This document shows, one piece after another, positions 1-8,682 of a stretch of 64,000 nucleotides of DNA. Position 1 is the stretch's first letter, and every line of letters starts with the position of its first letter. This stretch comes from Curtobacterium sp. MR_MD2014 (lineage in GTDB: Bacteria > Actinomycetota > Actinomycetes > Actinomycetales > Microbacteriaceae), in NCBI RefSeq assembly GCF_000772085.1, contig NZ_CP009755.1, forward strand, positions 3,379,801-3,443,800, read 5' to 3'. The notes beneath the pieces are model-generated. The model was not told the origin of the DNA. It ran no database searches and saw nothing but the letters and a program-made list of their open reading frames with translations. Position numbers and translations under genes: made by a program.

Positions 1-1
1 G

Positions 2-454
2 CGCGCCGTCGGTGGCTACGCGCACAGCGGGTACCGTGCCGACCAGGTCCTCGCGGAGATCGGTCCGGTCCCGCAGGCGCGCGTGCTCGTGGTCGAGGTC
101 GGTACGAACGACGTCAACCAGGCCGTCCCGCTCGACCGGACGATCGCCGGTGTGGACGCGATCGTCCGCAAGGTCGGTGCGGCGCGGGTCCTCGTCGTCG
201 CCGGTCCGCCGTCCGACTGGACGTGGAGCCGGTGGGGTGCCGACCGTCGCTCGGGTCAGATCGTCCTGACCGATGCGCTGCACGCGGATGCCGACGCCCA
301 CGGGTGGGCGTTCGTCGACCCGTTCCGCTCGCTCCGGGCGGCCGACGGGGCGTACGTGGCGGGGACGACGCCGGACGGGATCCACCCGACGGCCGAGGCG
401 AACCGCTCGGTCGCCGCGGCGATGGCCGACGCGATCGAGCGCACCGCGCGCTGA
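2..454 (+). CDS. SGNH/GDSL-family hydrolase, 5' end outside the window
   Basis: C-terminal 150 residues of a lipase/esterase-like SGNH hydrolase; the start lies upstream of base 1. The block III motif GTND (about residue 35 of the visible part) and the block V motif DGIHP (about residue 125, supplying the catalytic Asp and His) are both present. The nucleophile block GDS is upstream and not visible. Substrate cannot be told; the family covers esterases, acyl-thioesterases and polysaccharide deacetylases. It converges on the next gene across a hairpin. Confidence 0.8.
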   Translation, partial: RAVGGYAHSGYRADQVLAEIGPVPQARVLVVEVGTNDVNQAVPLDRTIAGVDAIVRKVGAARVLVVAGPPSDWTWSRWGADRRSGQIVLTDALHADADAHGWAFVDPFRSLRAADGAYVAGTTPDGIHPTAEANRSVAAAMADAIERTAR

Positions 455-487
455 CGCTGCCGGCTCGGGCGTAACGAAGCACCGTGC

Positions 488-535
488 GACGGACGGGAGG
501 CCCGTGGCGATCCCGCCACGAGCCCGGCGTCCGTC
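488..535. repeat. 48-bp hairpin repeat, copy 1 (probable bidirectional terminator)
   Basis: Copy of the family with outer arms GACGGAC.../...GTCCGTC and inner arm CGTGGCG pairing with CGCCACG. It lies between two convergent 3' ends (454 and 541), which fits a bidirectional terminator. Confidence 0.7.
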
Positions 536-540
536 GTCGC

Positions 541-1206
541 TCACTCCGGCAGCGGCTCGGCGTGGGTCCGGAAGTCCCCGCGCTCGGTGTGGATGCTCCA
601 GAGCCGCTCGGCGACCGCAGCCGACGAGTGGTCGTCCTGTCCGTCGTCGATGCCGAACGGGATGATCAGCTGACCGACGTGCACGTGCTCGTCGGCCACC
701 GCGTCGTGGAGGAGCTGCGCGTAGGCGCTCTCGCCCGCGAACGCGACCGACGTGCCCGTCACCCGGGCGCCGGGTCGGACCGCGCTGCCGCCGTTGACGA
801 AGAGGATCGTGCCCGTCCCGATCGCCCGCATGCCCGGGAGCACCTGGCGCACGGCGTTCACCGAGCCGTAGACCGAGAACTCGATCGGGCCGACCAGGTC
901 CTCGGCGGTGGTCTCGAGCACCGGGCGCATGTACTCCTTCGCGGGCAGCGGGCTGTACTGCAGCACCTCGATCGGGCCGAGCTGTTCGGTGGCGGCCTCG
1001 AGCGCGGCGCGGAGCGAGTCCCCGTCGCGGACGTTCGCGGCGAAGCCCTGCGCGCGGTACCCCGACGACCGGAGCTCGGCGGCGAGCGCGTCGAGCCGGT
1101 CCTGGTTGCGGGAGATCAGGGCGACGTCGAAGCCCTCGCGGCCGAAGCGGTCCGCGACGGCGAGCCCGAGGCCCTTGCCGGCGCCGACGATGGCGATGGT
1201 GGTCAT
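541..1206 (-). CDS. atypical SDR-family oxidoreductase lacking the catalytic lysine
   Basis: 221-residue Rossmann protein. The nucleotide-binding glycine motif GAGKGLG is at residues 8-14. Tyr152 fits the SDR catalytic tyrosine, but the YxxxK position four residues on is Leu156, so it may be a degenerate or differently acting SDR. I chose the ATG at 1206 because GGAAGGA lies just upstream and the longer frame adds unlike sequence. Neighbours give no pathway. Substrate unknown. Confidence 0.75.
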   Translation of the reverse strand: MTTIAIVGAGKGLGLAVADRFGREGFDVALISRNQDRLDALAAELRSSGYRAQGFAANVRDGDSLRAALEAATEQLGPIEVLQYSPLPAKEYMRPVLETTAEDLVGPIEFSVYGSVNAVRQVLPGMRAIGTGTILFVNGGSAVRPGARVTGTSVAFAGESAYAQLLHDAVADEHVHVGQLIIPFGIDDGQDDHSSAAVAERLWSIHTERGDFRTHAEPLPE

Positions 1207-1337
1207 GCGGTGGTCCTTCCGTGGGTGTGGCGCCGACGGTAGGCCGCCCCGCGCAGCGGTGAGGGGTTCCGCCGGGAACCCCCAGCCGTTTCCCGACGGG
1301 GCCGTGTGGACTCGGGGCACGACCCGGGAGGATCACC

Positions 1338-2489
1338 GTGGACACCACCCGCACACGCCGCAGCCGCCGCACCTGGTCCGCCCTCGGGTTGGCCGCCGTG
1401 GCAGCCCTCGGCCTGGCCGCCTGTTCGGACGACCGCGCGACGACCGGTCCGGGCGACCCCGCCGGGCAGGGCAGCACCGCGAGCCCGCCCGCCGACCTCG
1501 CTGCCGGCCAGCTGGCGCCGGACGGCCGGACCACGGACGTCGTCTCGGGCCTCGAGGCGCCGTGGTCGGTGGTCCCCGTCGGCGACGACGGCGACGCGTT
1601 CGTCAGCGAGCGGGACTCGGCGCGCGTGCTCGAACTCCGGGCGGACGGGTCGACGCGGGAGGTCGGGACCGTCGACGGGGTCCGGCACGGCGGCGAGGGC
1701 GGACTCCTCGGCCTCGCCCTGCACGACGGAGACCTGTTCGTCTACTCGACCGCCGACGACGGCAACCGGATCCAGCGGTACGACCTGACCGGGGACACCG
1801 GCTCGTACCGGCTCGGTGCGGCGACGACGGTGATCGACGGGCTGCCCGCGAACACCTTCCACGACGGCGGGCGCATCGCGTTCGGCCCCGACGACATGCT
1901 CTACGCGAGCGTCGGCGACGCGGGGCAGCGGTCCGAGGCGCAGGACCGCGGCTCCCTGGCGGGCAAGATCCTGCGGCTGACCCCGGACGGCCAGGTACCC
2001 GACGACAACCCGTTCGACGGTTCGCCCGTGTGGTCGCTCGGGCACCGGAACGTGCAGGGCATGGGTTGGGCCGAGGACGGCACGATGTTCGCCGCGGAGT
2101 TCGGGGAGGACCGCTGGGACGAGCTCAACGTCATCGAGCCAGGGGGGAACCACGGGTGGCCCGAGGTCGAGGGCACCGGCGGCGAGGACCGCGGGTTCGT
2201 CGACCCGGTGCAGCAGTGGTCGACGGACGAGGCCTCGCCGAGCGGGCTGACCGTGATCGGCGAGACCGTGTTCGTCGCGAACCTCAAGGGGGAGTCCGTC
2301 CGCGCCGTCCCGGTCTCCGACCCGTCGAGCTCGACGGTGTACTTCCAGGGCGAGCACGGGCGCATCCGCACGGTGCTGCCCGGCCCCGACGACACCCTCT
2401 GGTTCGTGACGAACAACACCGACGGCCGCGGCGACCCACGCGACGGCGACGACCGGATCCTGTCCGTGCCGCTCACCAACGTGCGCTGA
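1338..2489 (+). CDS. PQQ-dependent sugar dehydrogenase-type lipoprotein
   Basis: 383-residue protein of the soluble aldose/sorbosone dehydrogenase beta-propeller family. The N terminus has a basic stretch, a hydrophobic core and lipobox LAAC with Cys29, so it should be a membrane-anchored lipoprotein acting outside the cell. Family-typical segments include GLEAPWSV, GGEGGLLGLALH, DGGRIAFGPD and GNHGWPEVEG. The start is a GTG at 1338 with GGGAGG upstream. Whether it really uses PQQ is unknown; no PQQ biosynthesis gene is in the window. Confidence 0.8.
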   Translation: MDTTRTRRSRRTWSALGLAAVAALGLAACSDDRATTGPGDPAGQGSTASPPADLAAGQLAPDGRTTDVVSGLEAPWSVVPVGDDGDAFVSERDSARVLELRADGSTREVGTVDGVRHGGEGGLLGLALHDGDLFVYSTADDGNRIQRYDLTGDTGSYRLGAATTVIDGLPANTFHDGGRIAFGPDDMLYASVGDAGQRSEAQDRGSLAGKILRLTPDGQVPDDNPFDGSPVWSLGHRNVQGMGWAEDGTMFAAEFGEDRWDELNVIEPGGNHGWPEVEGTGGEDRGFVDPVQQWSTDEASPSGLTVIGETVFVANLKGESVRAVPVSDPSSSTVYFQGEHGRIRTVLPGPDDTLWFVTNNTDGRGDPRDGDDRILSVPLTNVR

Positions 2490-2564
2490 CGGGAGACACC
2501 GTGCGCTGACGGGGGTTCCGGCAGCACCTCGTTGCGGATCCCGCACGGCCGTACCGTGGGGCGC

Positions 2565-3470
2565 ATGGATCACCGTGACGAAGCCCGCGACTTCCTGTCC
2601 AGCCGTCGCGCACGCATCAGCCCGGAGCAGGTCGGCCTCCTGACTTCCGGCACCCGTCGGCGCGTCCCCGGACTGCGGCGCGAGGAGGTCTCCCGCCTGG
2701 CCGGCGTGAGCATCGACTACTACACGCGGCTGGAGCGCGGGAACCTGCAGGGCGTCTCCGACAGCGTGCTGGACGCCGTCGCCACGGCGCTGCAGCTCGA
2801 CGCCGCCGAGCACGAGCACCTGCGCGACCTCGCCCGGCACCAGAACACCAGCCCCCGCCGGGCGGCCCGGTCCGTCCCGGTCGCCGCCGTGCGCCCGGAG
2901 CTGCAGTACCTGCTCGACGTCGTGACCGAGGCGCCCGCCATGATCGTGAACAACCGGCAGGACATCGTCGCCGCGAACACGCTGGGGTGGGCGTTGCACG
3001 CCGAGATCGTCACGGGCGACCGACCGATGAACTTCGCGCGGTACATCTTCCTCGACTCCAGGGCGCGCGACTTCTACCGTGACTGGGACCGCGCGGCGCA
3101 CACGAACGTCGCGATCCTCCGGCGCGAGGCCGGTCGGGCCCCCGGAGACCGGGAGCTCGCGGCGCTCATCGGTGAGCTGGCGATGCGCAGCGAGGACTTC
3201 CGGGAACTCTGGGCGTCCCACGACGTGCGGCGGCACTACGCCGGCGTGAAGTCCTTCGACCACGGCGTGGTCGGACCGATCGAGCTGCACTTCCAGTCGT
3301 TGGAACTCACCGAGGACCCCGGCCTGTCGCTGACGATCTACCCAACGACCCCGGGCAGCGCGACCGCCGACGCGCTGCGGGTACTCGCGTCGTGGGCCGC
3401 AACGGAGCGGATCGCCGAGCGTGCCACAGGTCCGACGACGGCCGACGCGACGGGACAGGAGCTCGCGTGA
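2565..3470 (+). CDS. XRE-family regulator with MmyB-like ligand domain
   Basis: 301 residues. Residues about 9-75 form a helix-turn-helix of the xenobiotic response element type (GLRREEVSRLAGVSIDYYTRLERG); the rest matches the MmyB-like C-terminal domain, which binds small hydrophobic ligands in some members. The ATG at 2565 follows TACCGT by 7 nt, suggesting a leaderless start. Its stop overlaps the start of a 75-codon gene that in turn overlaps an MFS gene, so it probably regulates this small efflux operon. Confidence 0.85.
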   Translation: MDHRDEARDFLSSRRARISPEQVGLLTSGTRRRVPGLRREEVSRLAGVSIDYYTRLERGNLQGVSDSVLDAVATALQLDAAEHEHLRDLARHQNTSPRRAARSVPVAAVRPELQYLLDVVTEAPAMIVNNRQDIVAANTLGWALHAEIVTGDRPMNFARYIFLDSRARDFYRDWDRAAHTNVAILRREAGRAPGDRELAALIGELAMRSEDFRELWASHDVRRHYAGVKSFDHGVVGPIELHFQSLELTEDPGLSLTIYPTTPGSATADALRVLASWAATERIAERATGPTTADATGQELA

Positions 3471-3694
3471 CCGACACCTCCGCCGTCGCCACACCACTGT
3501 CCGGGCGACCGGGGCCGTGGGCACGCCTGCGCTTCCGGTGGCAGGCCGAGCAGGAGGTCCACGAGCTCACCCGCGACCGGGAACACGAGCGACGGGTCCT
3601 CGCCGAGGCGGCCGTCCGCCTGCAGCCCGGCCCGTGGGCCGTCGGCCTGCTCCTCCGCCGTGATGCGGACACCGACCAGGGCACGTCCCGGTGA
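3467..3694 (+). CDS. small hypothetical protein between regulator and MFS gene
   Basis: 75 residues from a GTG overlapping the upstream stop (GTGA), and its own stop overlaps the next GTG. The central part is a charged, probably helical stretch (QAEQEVHELTRDREHERRVL). No family recognised. The double 4-bp overlap with both neighbours is the main evidence that it is translated. Confidence 0.55.
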   Translation: MTDTSAVATPLSGRPGPWARLRFRWQAEQEVHELTRDREHERRVLAEAAVRLQPGPWAVGLLLRRDADTDQGTSR

Positions 3695-4899
3695 GCAGAG
3701 AGCAGGCTCCGGCGACCATGACCCGCGGCCGCACGCTGCTCTTCGCCGTCGCGGGCGGTGCGGCGGTGGGCAACCTGTACTGGGCGCAACCGCTGCTCGA
3801 CGACATCGCCGCCGACCTCGGCACCTCGCCCGCGTCCGCGGGGTTCCTCGTCACGCTGACGCAGGTCGGCTACGCCCTCGGGATCCTGCTGCTCGTGCCG
3901 CTCGGCGACGTGGTCGACCGTCGTCGGCTGGTGCCGGGCGTGCTCGCAGCCTCCGCCGTGGCCCTGCTCGCGGCCGCACTCGCCCCGGGGTTCAGCGCCC
4001 TGCTCGTCGCACTCGCGCTGGTCGGCGCCACGACGGTCGCCGGACAGCTCCTCATCCCGCTCGCGGGCGACCTGGCCGACCCGGCGTCACGTGGTCGGGT
4101 GGTCGGGACGATCGCGTCCGGCGTGCTCACCGGCATCCTGCTGTCCCGGACCGTCAGCGGCGTGATCGCAGAGGTCGCCGGGTGGCGGAGCGTGTACGTC
4201 CTGGCCGCGGTGGTCGCGGTCGTGCTGGCGTTCCTGCTCGCGCGGGCGGTCCCGCGCCTGCCACGGCGCGAGCGGGTGCGGTACCCGCAGCTCATCGCGT
4301 CGGTGGTCGGAGTCGTCCGGGCACACCTGGCGGTCCGCGTGACGCTGGTCGTCAGCGCGTCGGTGTTCGCCGTGTTCACGATGTTCTGGACGGCGCTGAC
4401 GTTCCTGCTCAGCAGCGCACCCTTCGGGTACTCGACCACCGCGATCGGCGCCGTCGGTCTGGTCGGGCTCGCCGGGGCGGTGGCGGCGCAGCGCGTCGGG
4501 CGGCTGCACGACCGCGGCTGGTCGGTCCCGGTCACCGGTGCCGCGCTCGTGCTGGTGCTCGTCTCGCTGGTGGTCGCGGGGCTGGGGGCGCGGTCGATCG
4601 TGGTCGTGCTCGTCGCGGTGCTGCTGCTCGACGTCGGGGTGCAGGCCACGAACGTGCTGAACCAGACACGGCTGTTCGCGATCGACCCCGCGGCTCGCAG
4701 CCGGTTGAACACGGCGTTCGTCACCGGGAACTTCGCCGGCGGCGCGGTCGGGTCGGCGATCGCCGGCGTGCTCTGGAACGCCGGCGGGTGGACCGCCGTG
4801 ACGGTCGGCGCTGCCGTGCTGGTCGGCTTCGCGACGACGGTCTGGGCGGTGCACCGACGCGGGGCACTCGCGCTCCCGGGGCGCACCGCGTCGAGCTGA
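3691..4899 (+). CDS. MFS transporter (DHA1-type)
   Basis: 402 residues with about 12 hydrophobic segments. The motif GDVVDRRRLVPG after the second helix matches the MFS motif A region (GxxxDRxGRR type). It resembles drug/sugar exporters of the NepI/YdhP kind. It is translationally coupled to the upstream small gene and lies under the XRE regulator, so a role in efflux of a compound sensed by that regulator is plausible. Substrate unknown. Confidence 0.8.
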   Translation: MSREQAPATMTRGRTLLFAVAGGAAVGNLYWAQPLLDDIAADLGTSPASAGFLVTLTQVGYALGILLLVPLGDVVDRRRLVPGVLAASAVALLAAALAPGFSALLVALALVGATTVAGQLLIPLAGDLADPASRGRVVGTIASGVLTGILLSRTVSGVIAEVAGWRSVYVLAAVVAVVLAFLLARAVPRLPRRERVRYPQLIASVVGVVRAHLAVRVTLVVSASVFAVFTMFWTALTFLLSSAPFGYSTTAIGAVGLVGLAGAVAAQRVGRLHDRGWSVPVTGAALVLVLVSLVVAGLGARSIVVVLVAVLLLDVGVQATNVLNQTRLFAIDPAARSRLNTAFVTGNFAGGAVGSAIAGVLWNAGGWTAVTVGAAVLVGFATTVWAVHRRGALALPGRTASS

Positions 4900-4908
4900 C
4901 GGTCGGGA

Positions 4909-5880
4909 TCAGGGCCGGAACGACTCCGGCACGTCGAGGTCGCCGTGCTCCGCCTGCCACCGCAGCGCATCGCGCACCGTCGCCGACGCCGTGTACGCCG
5001 GTGCGTACCCGAGGACCCGCCGCGGCTTCTCGGTGCTGAACACCTGGCTGCGGGACAGGTGCTCCCAGCTCGCGTCGGCGTGCTCCGGAGCCGTGGTCTG
5101 CCGGAACTGGTCCCAGTCGACGGACTCGAGCCGTGCCTCCCGGCCGGCCCACGACGCGACCAGGTGGGCGTACCCGCGCACCGTGAGCGCCGTCGGGGCG
5201 GTCGCGAAGAAGTCCTGCCCGGCGGCGGCGTCCCGCTGCTCGACCGCGAGCTGGAACAGCTGCGCGACGTCGTCGGCGTGCACGTGGGCCATCGACTCCG
5301 CGCCGAGGCCCGGGACCTCGACGACCTCGCCCGCGGCGAGCCGTTCGACCACCGTGGGGTCGAGGTTGCCGAGCGGACCGATCGGCATCCAGCCCGGACC
5401 GCTGATGTGCCCGGGGTGGATCGACGTCGTGACGACCCCGCCGTCGGCGGTCTCCTGCAGGAGCATCCGGGCGATGGCGTCCTTCTGCGTGCCGTACTCG
5501 CCGAAGGGCGGCGTGGCGGTCTCCTCGGTGATCGGCAGGACGTGCGAGACGCCGGCGCGCCAGATCGACCCGCAGTGGACCAGGTGGGTCCGGCTGCCGC
5601 GGAGCGCCCGGACGAGCTGCTCGGCCGACCCGAGCGTGAAGCAGACGAGGTCGACCACGGCGTCGGCGCCGAGAGCGGCGATCCGGTCGCCGAACGTGCC
5701 GTCCCGGTCCTCCTGCTCGCGGTCGGCGGTGATCCGCTCGACCTGCTCCCACTCGGGAGCCTCCGCGTACGGGCTGCTGGTGCCGCGCGTCACGACCCTG
5801 ACGCGGTGCCCGGCGCGCACGAGGCGGGGGACCAGGAAGGTGCCGATGTGGCCGGTGGCTCCGATGACGACGATGTCCAT
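4909..5880 (-). CDS. NAD-dependent epimerase/reductase family protein
   Basis: 323 residues beginning with a Rossmann motif GATGHIG at residues 7-13, as in extended or atypical SDR proteins (NAD-dependent epimerase/dehydratase family). The ATG at 5880 is the first residue of the Rossmann strand. Only 9 bp separate its 3' end from the convergent MFS gene, and no hairpin is seen between them. Substrate unknown. Confidence 0.75.
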   Translation of the reverse strand: MDIVVIGATGHIGTFLVPRLVRAGHRVRVVTRGTSSPYAEAPEWEQVERITADREQEDRDGTFGDRIAALGADAVVDLVCFTLGSAEQLVRALRGSRTHLVHCGSIWRAGVSHVLPITEETATPPFGEYGTQKDAIARMLLQETADGGVVTTSIHPGHISGPGWMPIGPLGNLDPTVVERLAAGEVVEVPGLGAESMAHVHADDVAQLFQLAVEQRDAAAGQDFFATAPTALTVRGYAHLVASWAGREARLESVDWDQFRQTTAPEHADASWEHLSRSQVFSTEKPRRVLGYAPAYTASATVRDALRWQAEHGDLDVPESFRP

Positions 5881-5950
5881 GCGGGCCACGCTAGGCGCGC
5901 GTCCCCGTGTGCGGCAGGCCCTGCCGGTGCTCCCCGGCGGACGGGACGGC

Positions 5951-6024
5951 GACGGACCGGACACCGGACGGACGGGAGGCGCGTGGCGGGTCCGCCACGT
6001 GCCTCCCGTCCGGTGTCGGTCCGG
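5951..6024. repeat. 48-bp hairpin repeat, copy 2 (extended arms)
   Basis: Same family as copy 1, but the outer arms are extended by further inverted sequence (ACCGGAC / GTCCGGT), so the whole stem is longer. It directly follows the stop of the DUF4126 gene at 6025 on the minus strand and precedes the promoter side of the epimerase gene. Confidence 0.7.
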
Positions 6025-6510
6025 TCAGGACCCGCTGACCACCTTGACGGAGCCGGCGATGACCGCCGCGTCCTCGGCGAGCGCGCCGACCGGGTCGGGC
6101 AGGCCGGAGCTGCTGAGGAGCTTGCGGGCGGCCCACCCGGCGAAGCTGCCGACGATCGCGCCGACGCCTCCGAGGATCGCGCCCTCGAGTCGGAGGTCCC
6201 GCCGACCGGTCGTCCCGAGCGCCGCACCCGCGAACGCACCGGCACCGATGCGGCCGACCAGGCCGAGCGGCGAGATGCGGGCGGGGGCCTTCGGGGACTT
6301 GTCGCCGACGAGCTCGCCGATGGCGGACGCGACGAGCAGGCCGCGGCCGAGCGGCGAGCTGAAGGCCTTCCACTGCTGCCAGTCGCCCTTGACGGCCTTG
6401 TTGTCGTGGTTCAGCGCGAGGACGGCCAGCGGGGTGCTGCTCCGTCCACCGCTGAGGAACCCGAGTGCCAGAGTGCGGACCAGGGTGTGCTGCTCGTCGT
6501 GCTTGCTCAT
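6025..6510 (-). CDS. DUF4126-family membrane protein
   Basis: 161 residues with Gly/Ala-rich hydrophobic segments (GRIGAGAFAGAALGTTGR, GAILGGVGAIVGSFAGWAAR), matching DUF4126-type small integral membrane proteins of unknown function. The ATG at 6510 has GGGAGA eight bases upstream. The 3' end abuts hairpin copy 2, a likely terminator. Divergent from the next gene. Confidence 0.7.
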   Translation of the reverse strand: MSKHDEQHTLVRTLALGFLSGGRSSTPLAVLALNHDNKAVKGDWQQWKAFSSPLGRGLLVASAIGELVGDKSPKAPARISPLGLVGRIGAGAFAGAALGTTGRRDLRLEGAILGGVGAIVGSFAGWAARKLLSSSGLPDPVGALAEDAAVIAGSVKVVSGS

Positions 6511-6608
6511 CGGTTCTCCCGTCGTGTCGCACCGGACGGTACTCGCCGGGCGCTGGGGGACGGACCCGCTCCCGCCGCTTCCGAGCCGCACCGCGTACCG
6601 TCCGGGCC

Positions 6609-7250
6609 ATGAGCAACGTCATCCTGTTCGGCGGCCACGGCAAGGTCGCGCTCCTCGCCACCCGGATCCTCACCGAGCGCGGACACCGCGTGACCTCCGT
6701 GATCCGCGACCCCGACCAGCAGGACGAGGTGCGCGCCCACGGCGGCGAGCCCCGGGTCGCCGACGTGCAGGAGCAGTCGCTCACCGACTTCGCCGACCTG
6801 GTCCGCGGGCACGACGCCGTCGTCTGGTCGGCCGGTGCCGGCGGCGGTTCCGCGGACCGCACCTGGGCGATCGACCGCGACGCCGCCGTCCTGTCCGTGC
6901 AGGGCGCCGCGCAGGCCGGGGTCGACCGCTACGTGATGGTCTCGTGGTCCGGGTCGAAGCTCGACCACGGGATCCCCCAGGACCAGGACTTCTTCGCGTA
7001 CGCGCAGTCCAAGATGATCGCCGACGCCGTGCTCCGGGACTCCGGGCTGCAGTGGACGGTCGTCGCGCCGAGCACCCTGACCGACGACGAGCCGACCGGC
7101 TCGGTCGACTGGGACGGCTCGGCGTCGCAGGTCCCGCGCGGTGACGTGGCCCACGTGGTCGCGGACGTGCTCGAGGACCCGTCGACGGCCGGTCGGACCA
7201 TCCGCTTCAACGGCGGCGACACGGCGATCGCCGACTTCCTCCGGGGCTGA
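6609..7250 (+). CDS. NAD(P)H-binding atypical SDR protein (NmrA/YwnB-like)
   Basis: 213 residues with N-terminal Rossmann motif GGHGKVA and the family-typical stretches VSWSGSKLDH and YAQSKMIADAVLRDSGLQWT (the YxxxK-like YAQSK may be catalytic). TACCGT lies 7 nt before the ATG, a leaderless arrangement. It belongs to the group of single-domain NAD(P)H-binding oxidoreductases; substrate unknown. Confidence 0.75.
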   Translation: MSNVILFGGHGKVALLATRILTERGHRVTSVIRDPDQQDEVRAHGGEPRVADVQEQSLTDFADLVRGHDAVVWSAGAGGGSADRTWAIDRDAAVLSVQGAAQAGVDRYVMVSWSGSKLDHGIPQDQDFFAYAQSKMIADAVLRDSGLQWTVVAPSTLTDDEPTGSVDWDGSASQVPRGDVAHVVADVLEDPSTAGRTIRFNGGDTAIADFLRG

Positions 7251-7254
7251 CCGC

Positions 7255-7380
7255 GTGGCGGACGCCCCCCGGTCGCTCACACTGGAGATCGGGGACCACG
7301 AGCTGGTCATCGGGCTCGTGCGGCGCGTCCACCTCCGACGGATCGGGGGCCCCGTCACCGAAACGTCGCGAGACTTCTGA
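7255..7380 (+). CDS. possible 41-codon ORF, doubtful
   Basis: A GTG just after the preceding stop opens a 41-codon frame with no recognisable domain. It fills the space before the DUF2254 gene. It could be coding, a leader peptide or chance in high-G+C DNA. Confidence 0.15.
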   Translation: MADAPRSLTLEIGDHELVIGLVRRVHLRRIGGPVTETSRDF

Positions 7381-7404
7381 CCACCGGGACGAACGGACCA
7401 GTCC

Positions 7405-8649
7405 ATGCACGCTCTCCTCGTCCGCATCCGGGAGTCCTTCTGGTTCCTGCCGGCCGTGCTCGGTGTGGTGGCGATCGTCGCCGCGCAGCTGCTCGTCACC
7501 CTCGACCGCGAGGTCCTCGACGGGCGGGTCCCCGCGGTGCCGTTCCTCGACGCGCTGAGCGCCGGGGGCGGTCGGTCGATCCTGACGACGATCGGCACGG
7601 CGATGCTCACGGTCGCCGGGACGTCGTTCTCGATCACGATCTCGGTCCTCGCCACCACGTCCTCGACGTACGGCCCGCGGCTCGTGCGGAACTTCACGGC
7701 CGACCGGGCGAACCAGCTCGTGCTCGCGGCGTTCACGTCGACGTTCCTCTACGCGATGGTCGTGCTGCGGACGGTGCACACCGACGTCGACGACGGCGAC
7801 CCGTTCGTCCCCGTCGTCGCGATCCACGTCGCGGTCCTGCTCGCCGTGCTCGACGTGGGCGTGCTCGTCTTCTTCATCCACCACATCGCGTCGAGCACGC
7901 AGATCACGTCGCTGCAGCGGCAGGTGCAGACCGACCTGCGTGCAGCGGTCGACGAGGCCTACCGGGACGGCGACGACGATCGACGGACGATCGCCCCCGT
8001 CGTCGTGCCCGAGGACGGGTGGTCCGCGGTCCGGGCTGCGGCCGACGGCTACGTGCAGTCGGTGGAGTGGCGGGCCCTGACGGCCTGGGCGGGCCGCAAC
8101 GACCGTCTGGTCGACGTCGTCGCGACCCCGGGCCGGTACGTGATCCAGGGCGACGTCGTCGTCCGCGTCCGCGCGGACGGGGGCAGCAGGCCGACGGTCG
8201 ACACCGCCACCGCTCGGACGCTGCGCGCCGCGGTGGTCCTCGGCACCGCCAGGACGCCCGTGCAGGACGTCGAGTTCGCCCTGCAGCAGCTGGTCGAGAT
8301 CGCCGTCCGCGGGCTCGCTTCCGGATCGAACGACCCGTACACCGCGGTCAGCGCCCTGGACATGGCGACGCCCGTCCTGGTGCCGCTCTGGCGGGACCGG
8401 GCGGCCGTCACGGCACTGCTCGGACCGGACGGAGCGCCGCGGGTCCTGCAGCACTGGCCGGCACCGGAGGACCTCGTGGCGGGCCTCTTCGCGACCGTCG
8501 GCCACTACGGCGCCGGGCAGCCGCTCGTCGAGCGTGCCGCCGACCGGCTGGCCGGTCGGCTCGAGCAGCAGGCGTCCCAGCGGCGGCGCGGACTCGTCGC
8601 GACGATGCGTGCGCGGACCGTCGACCCCGGCCAGGACAGCCCCGCCTGA
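7405..8649 (+). CDS. DUF2254 membrane protein
   Basis: 414 residues. Four hydrophobic segments lie in the first 165 residues, with the family stretch ILTTIGTAMLTVAGTSFSIT followed by ATTSSTYGPRLVRNF; the rest is a soluble, mostly cytoplasmic part. This matches DUF2254 predicted membrane proteins. Function unknown. It is followed 33 bp later by the BCCT transporter on the same strand. Confidence 0.8.
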   Translation: MHALLVRIRESFWFLPAVLGVVAIVAAQLLVTLDREVLDGRVPAVPFLDALSAGGGRSILTTIGTAMLTVAGTSFSITISVLATTSSTYGPRLVRNFTADRANQLVLAAFTSTFLYAMVVLRTVHTDVDDGDPFVPVVAIHVAVLLAVLDVGVLVFFIHHIASSTQITSLQRQVQTDLRAAVDEAYRDGDDDRRTIAPVVVPEDGWSAVRAAADGYVQSVEWRALTAWAGRNDRLVDVVATPGRYVIQGDVVVRVRADGGSRPTVDTATARTLRAAVVLGTARTPVQDVEFALQQLVEIAVRGLASGSNDPYTAVSALDMATPVLVPLWRDRAAVTALLGPDGAPRVLQHWPAPEDLVAGLFATVGHYGAGQPLVERAADRLAGRLEQQASQRRRGLVATMRARTVDPGQDSPA

Positions 8650-8682
8650 ACGGTTCCACAGCACATCAGGCACCATGGACGG

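Noticed and set aside
1203..3524. A 773-codon minus-strand open frame over the sugar dehydrogenase and XRE regulator
   Set aside because: Shadow frame of two genes with clear domains; no domain of its own.
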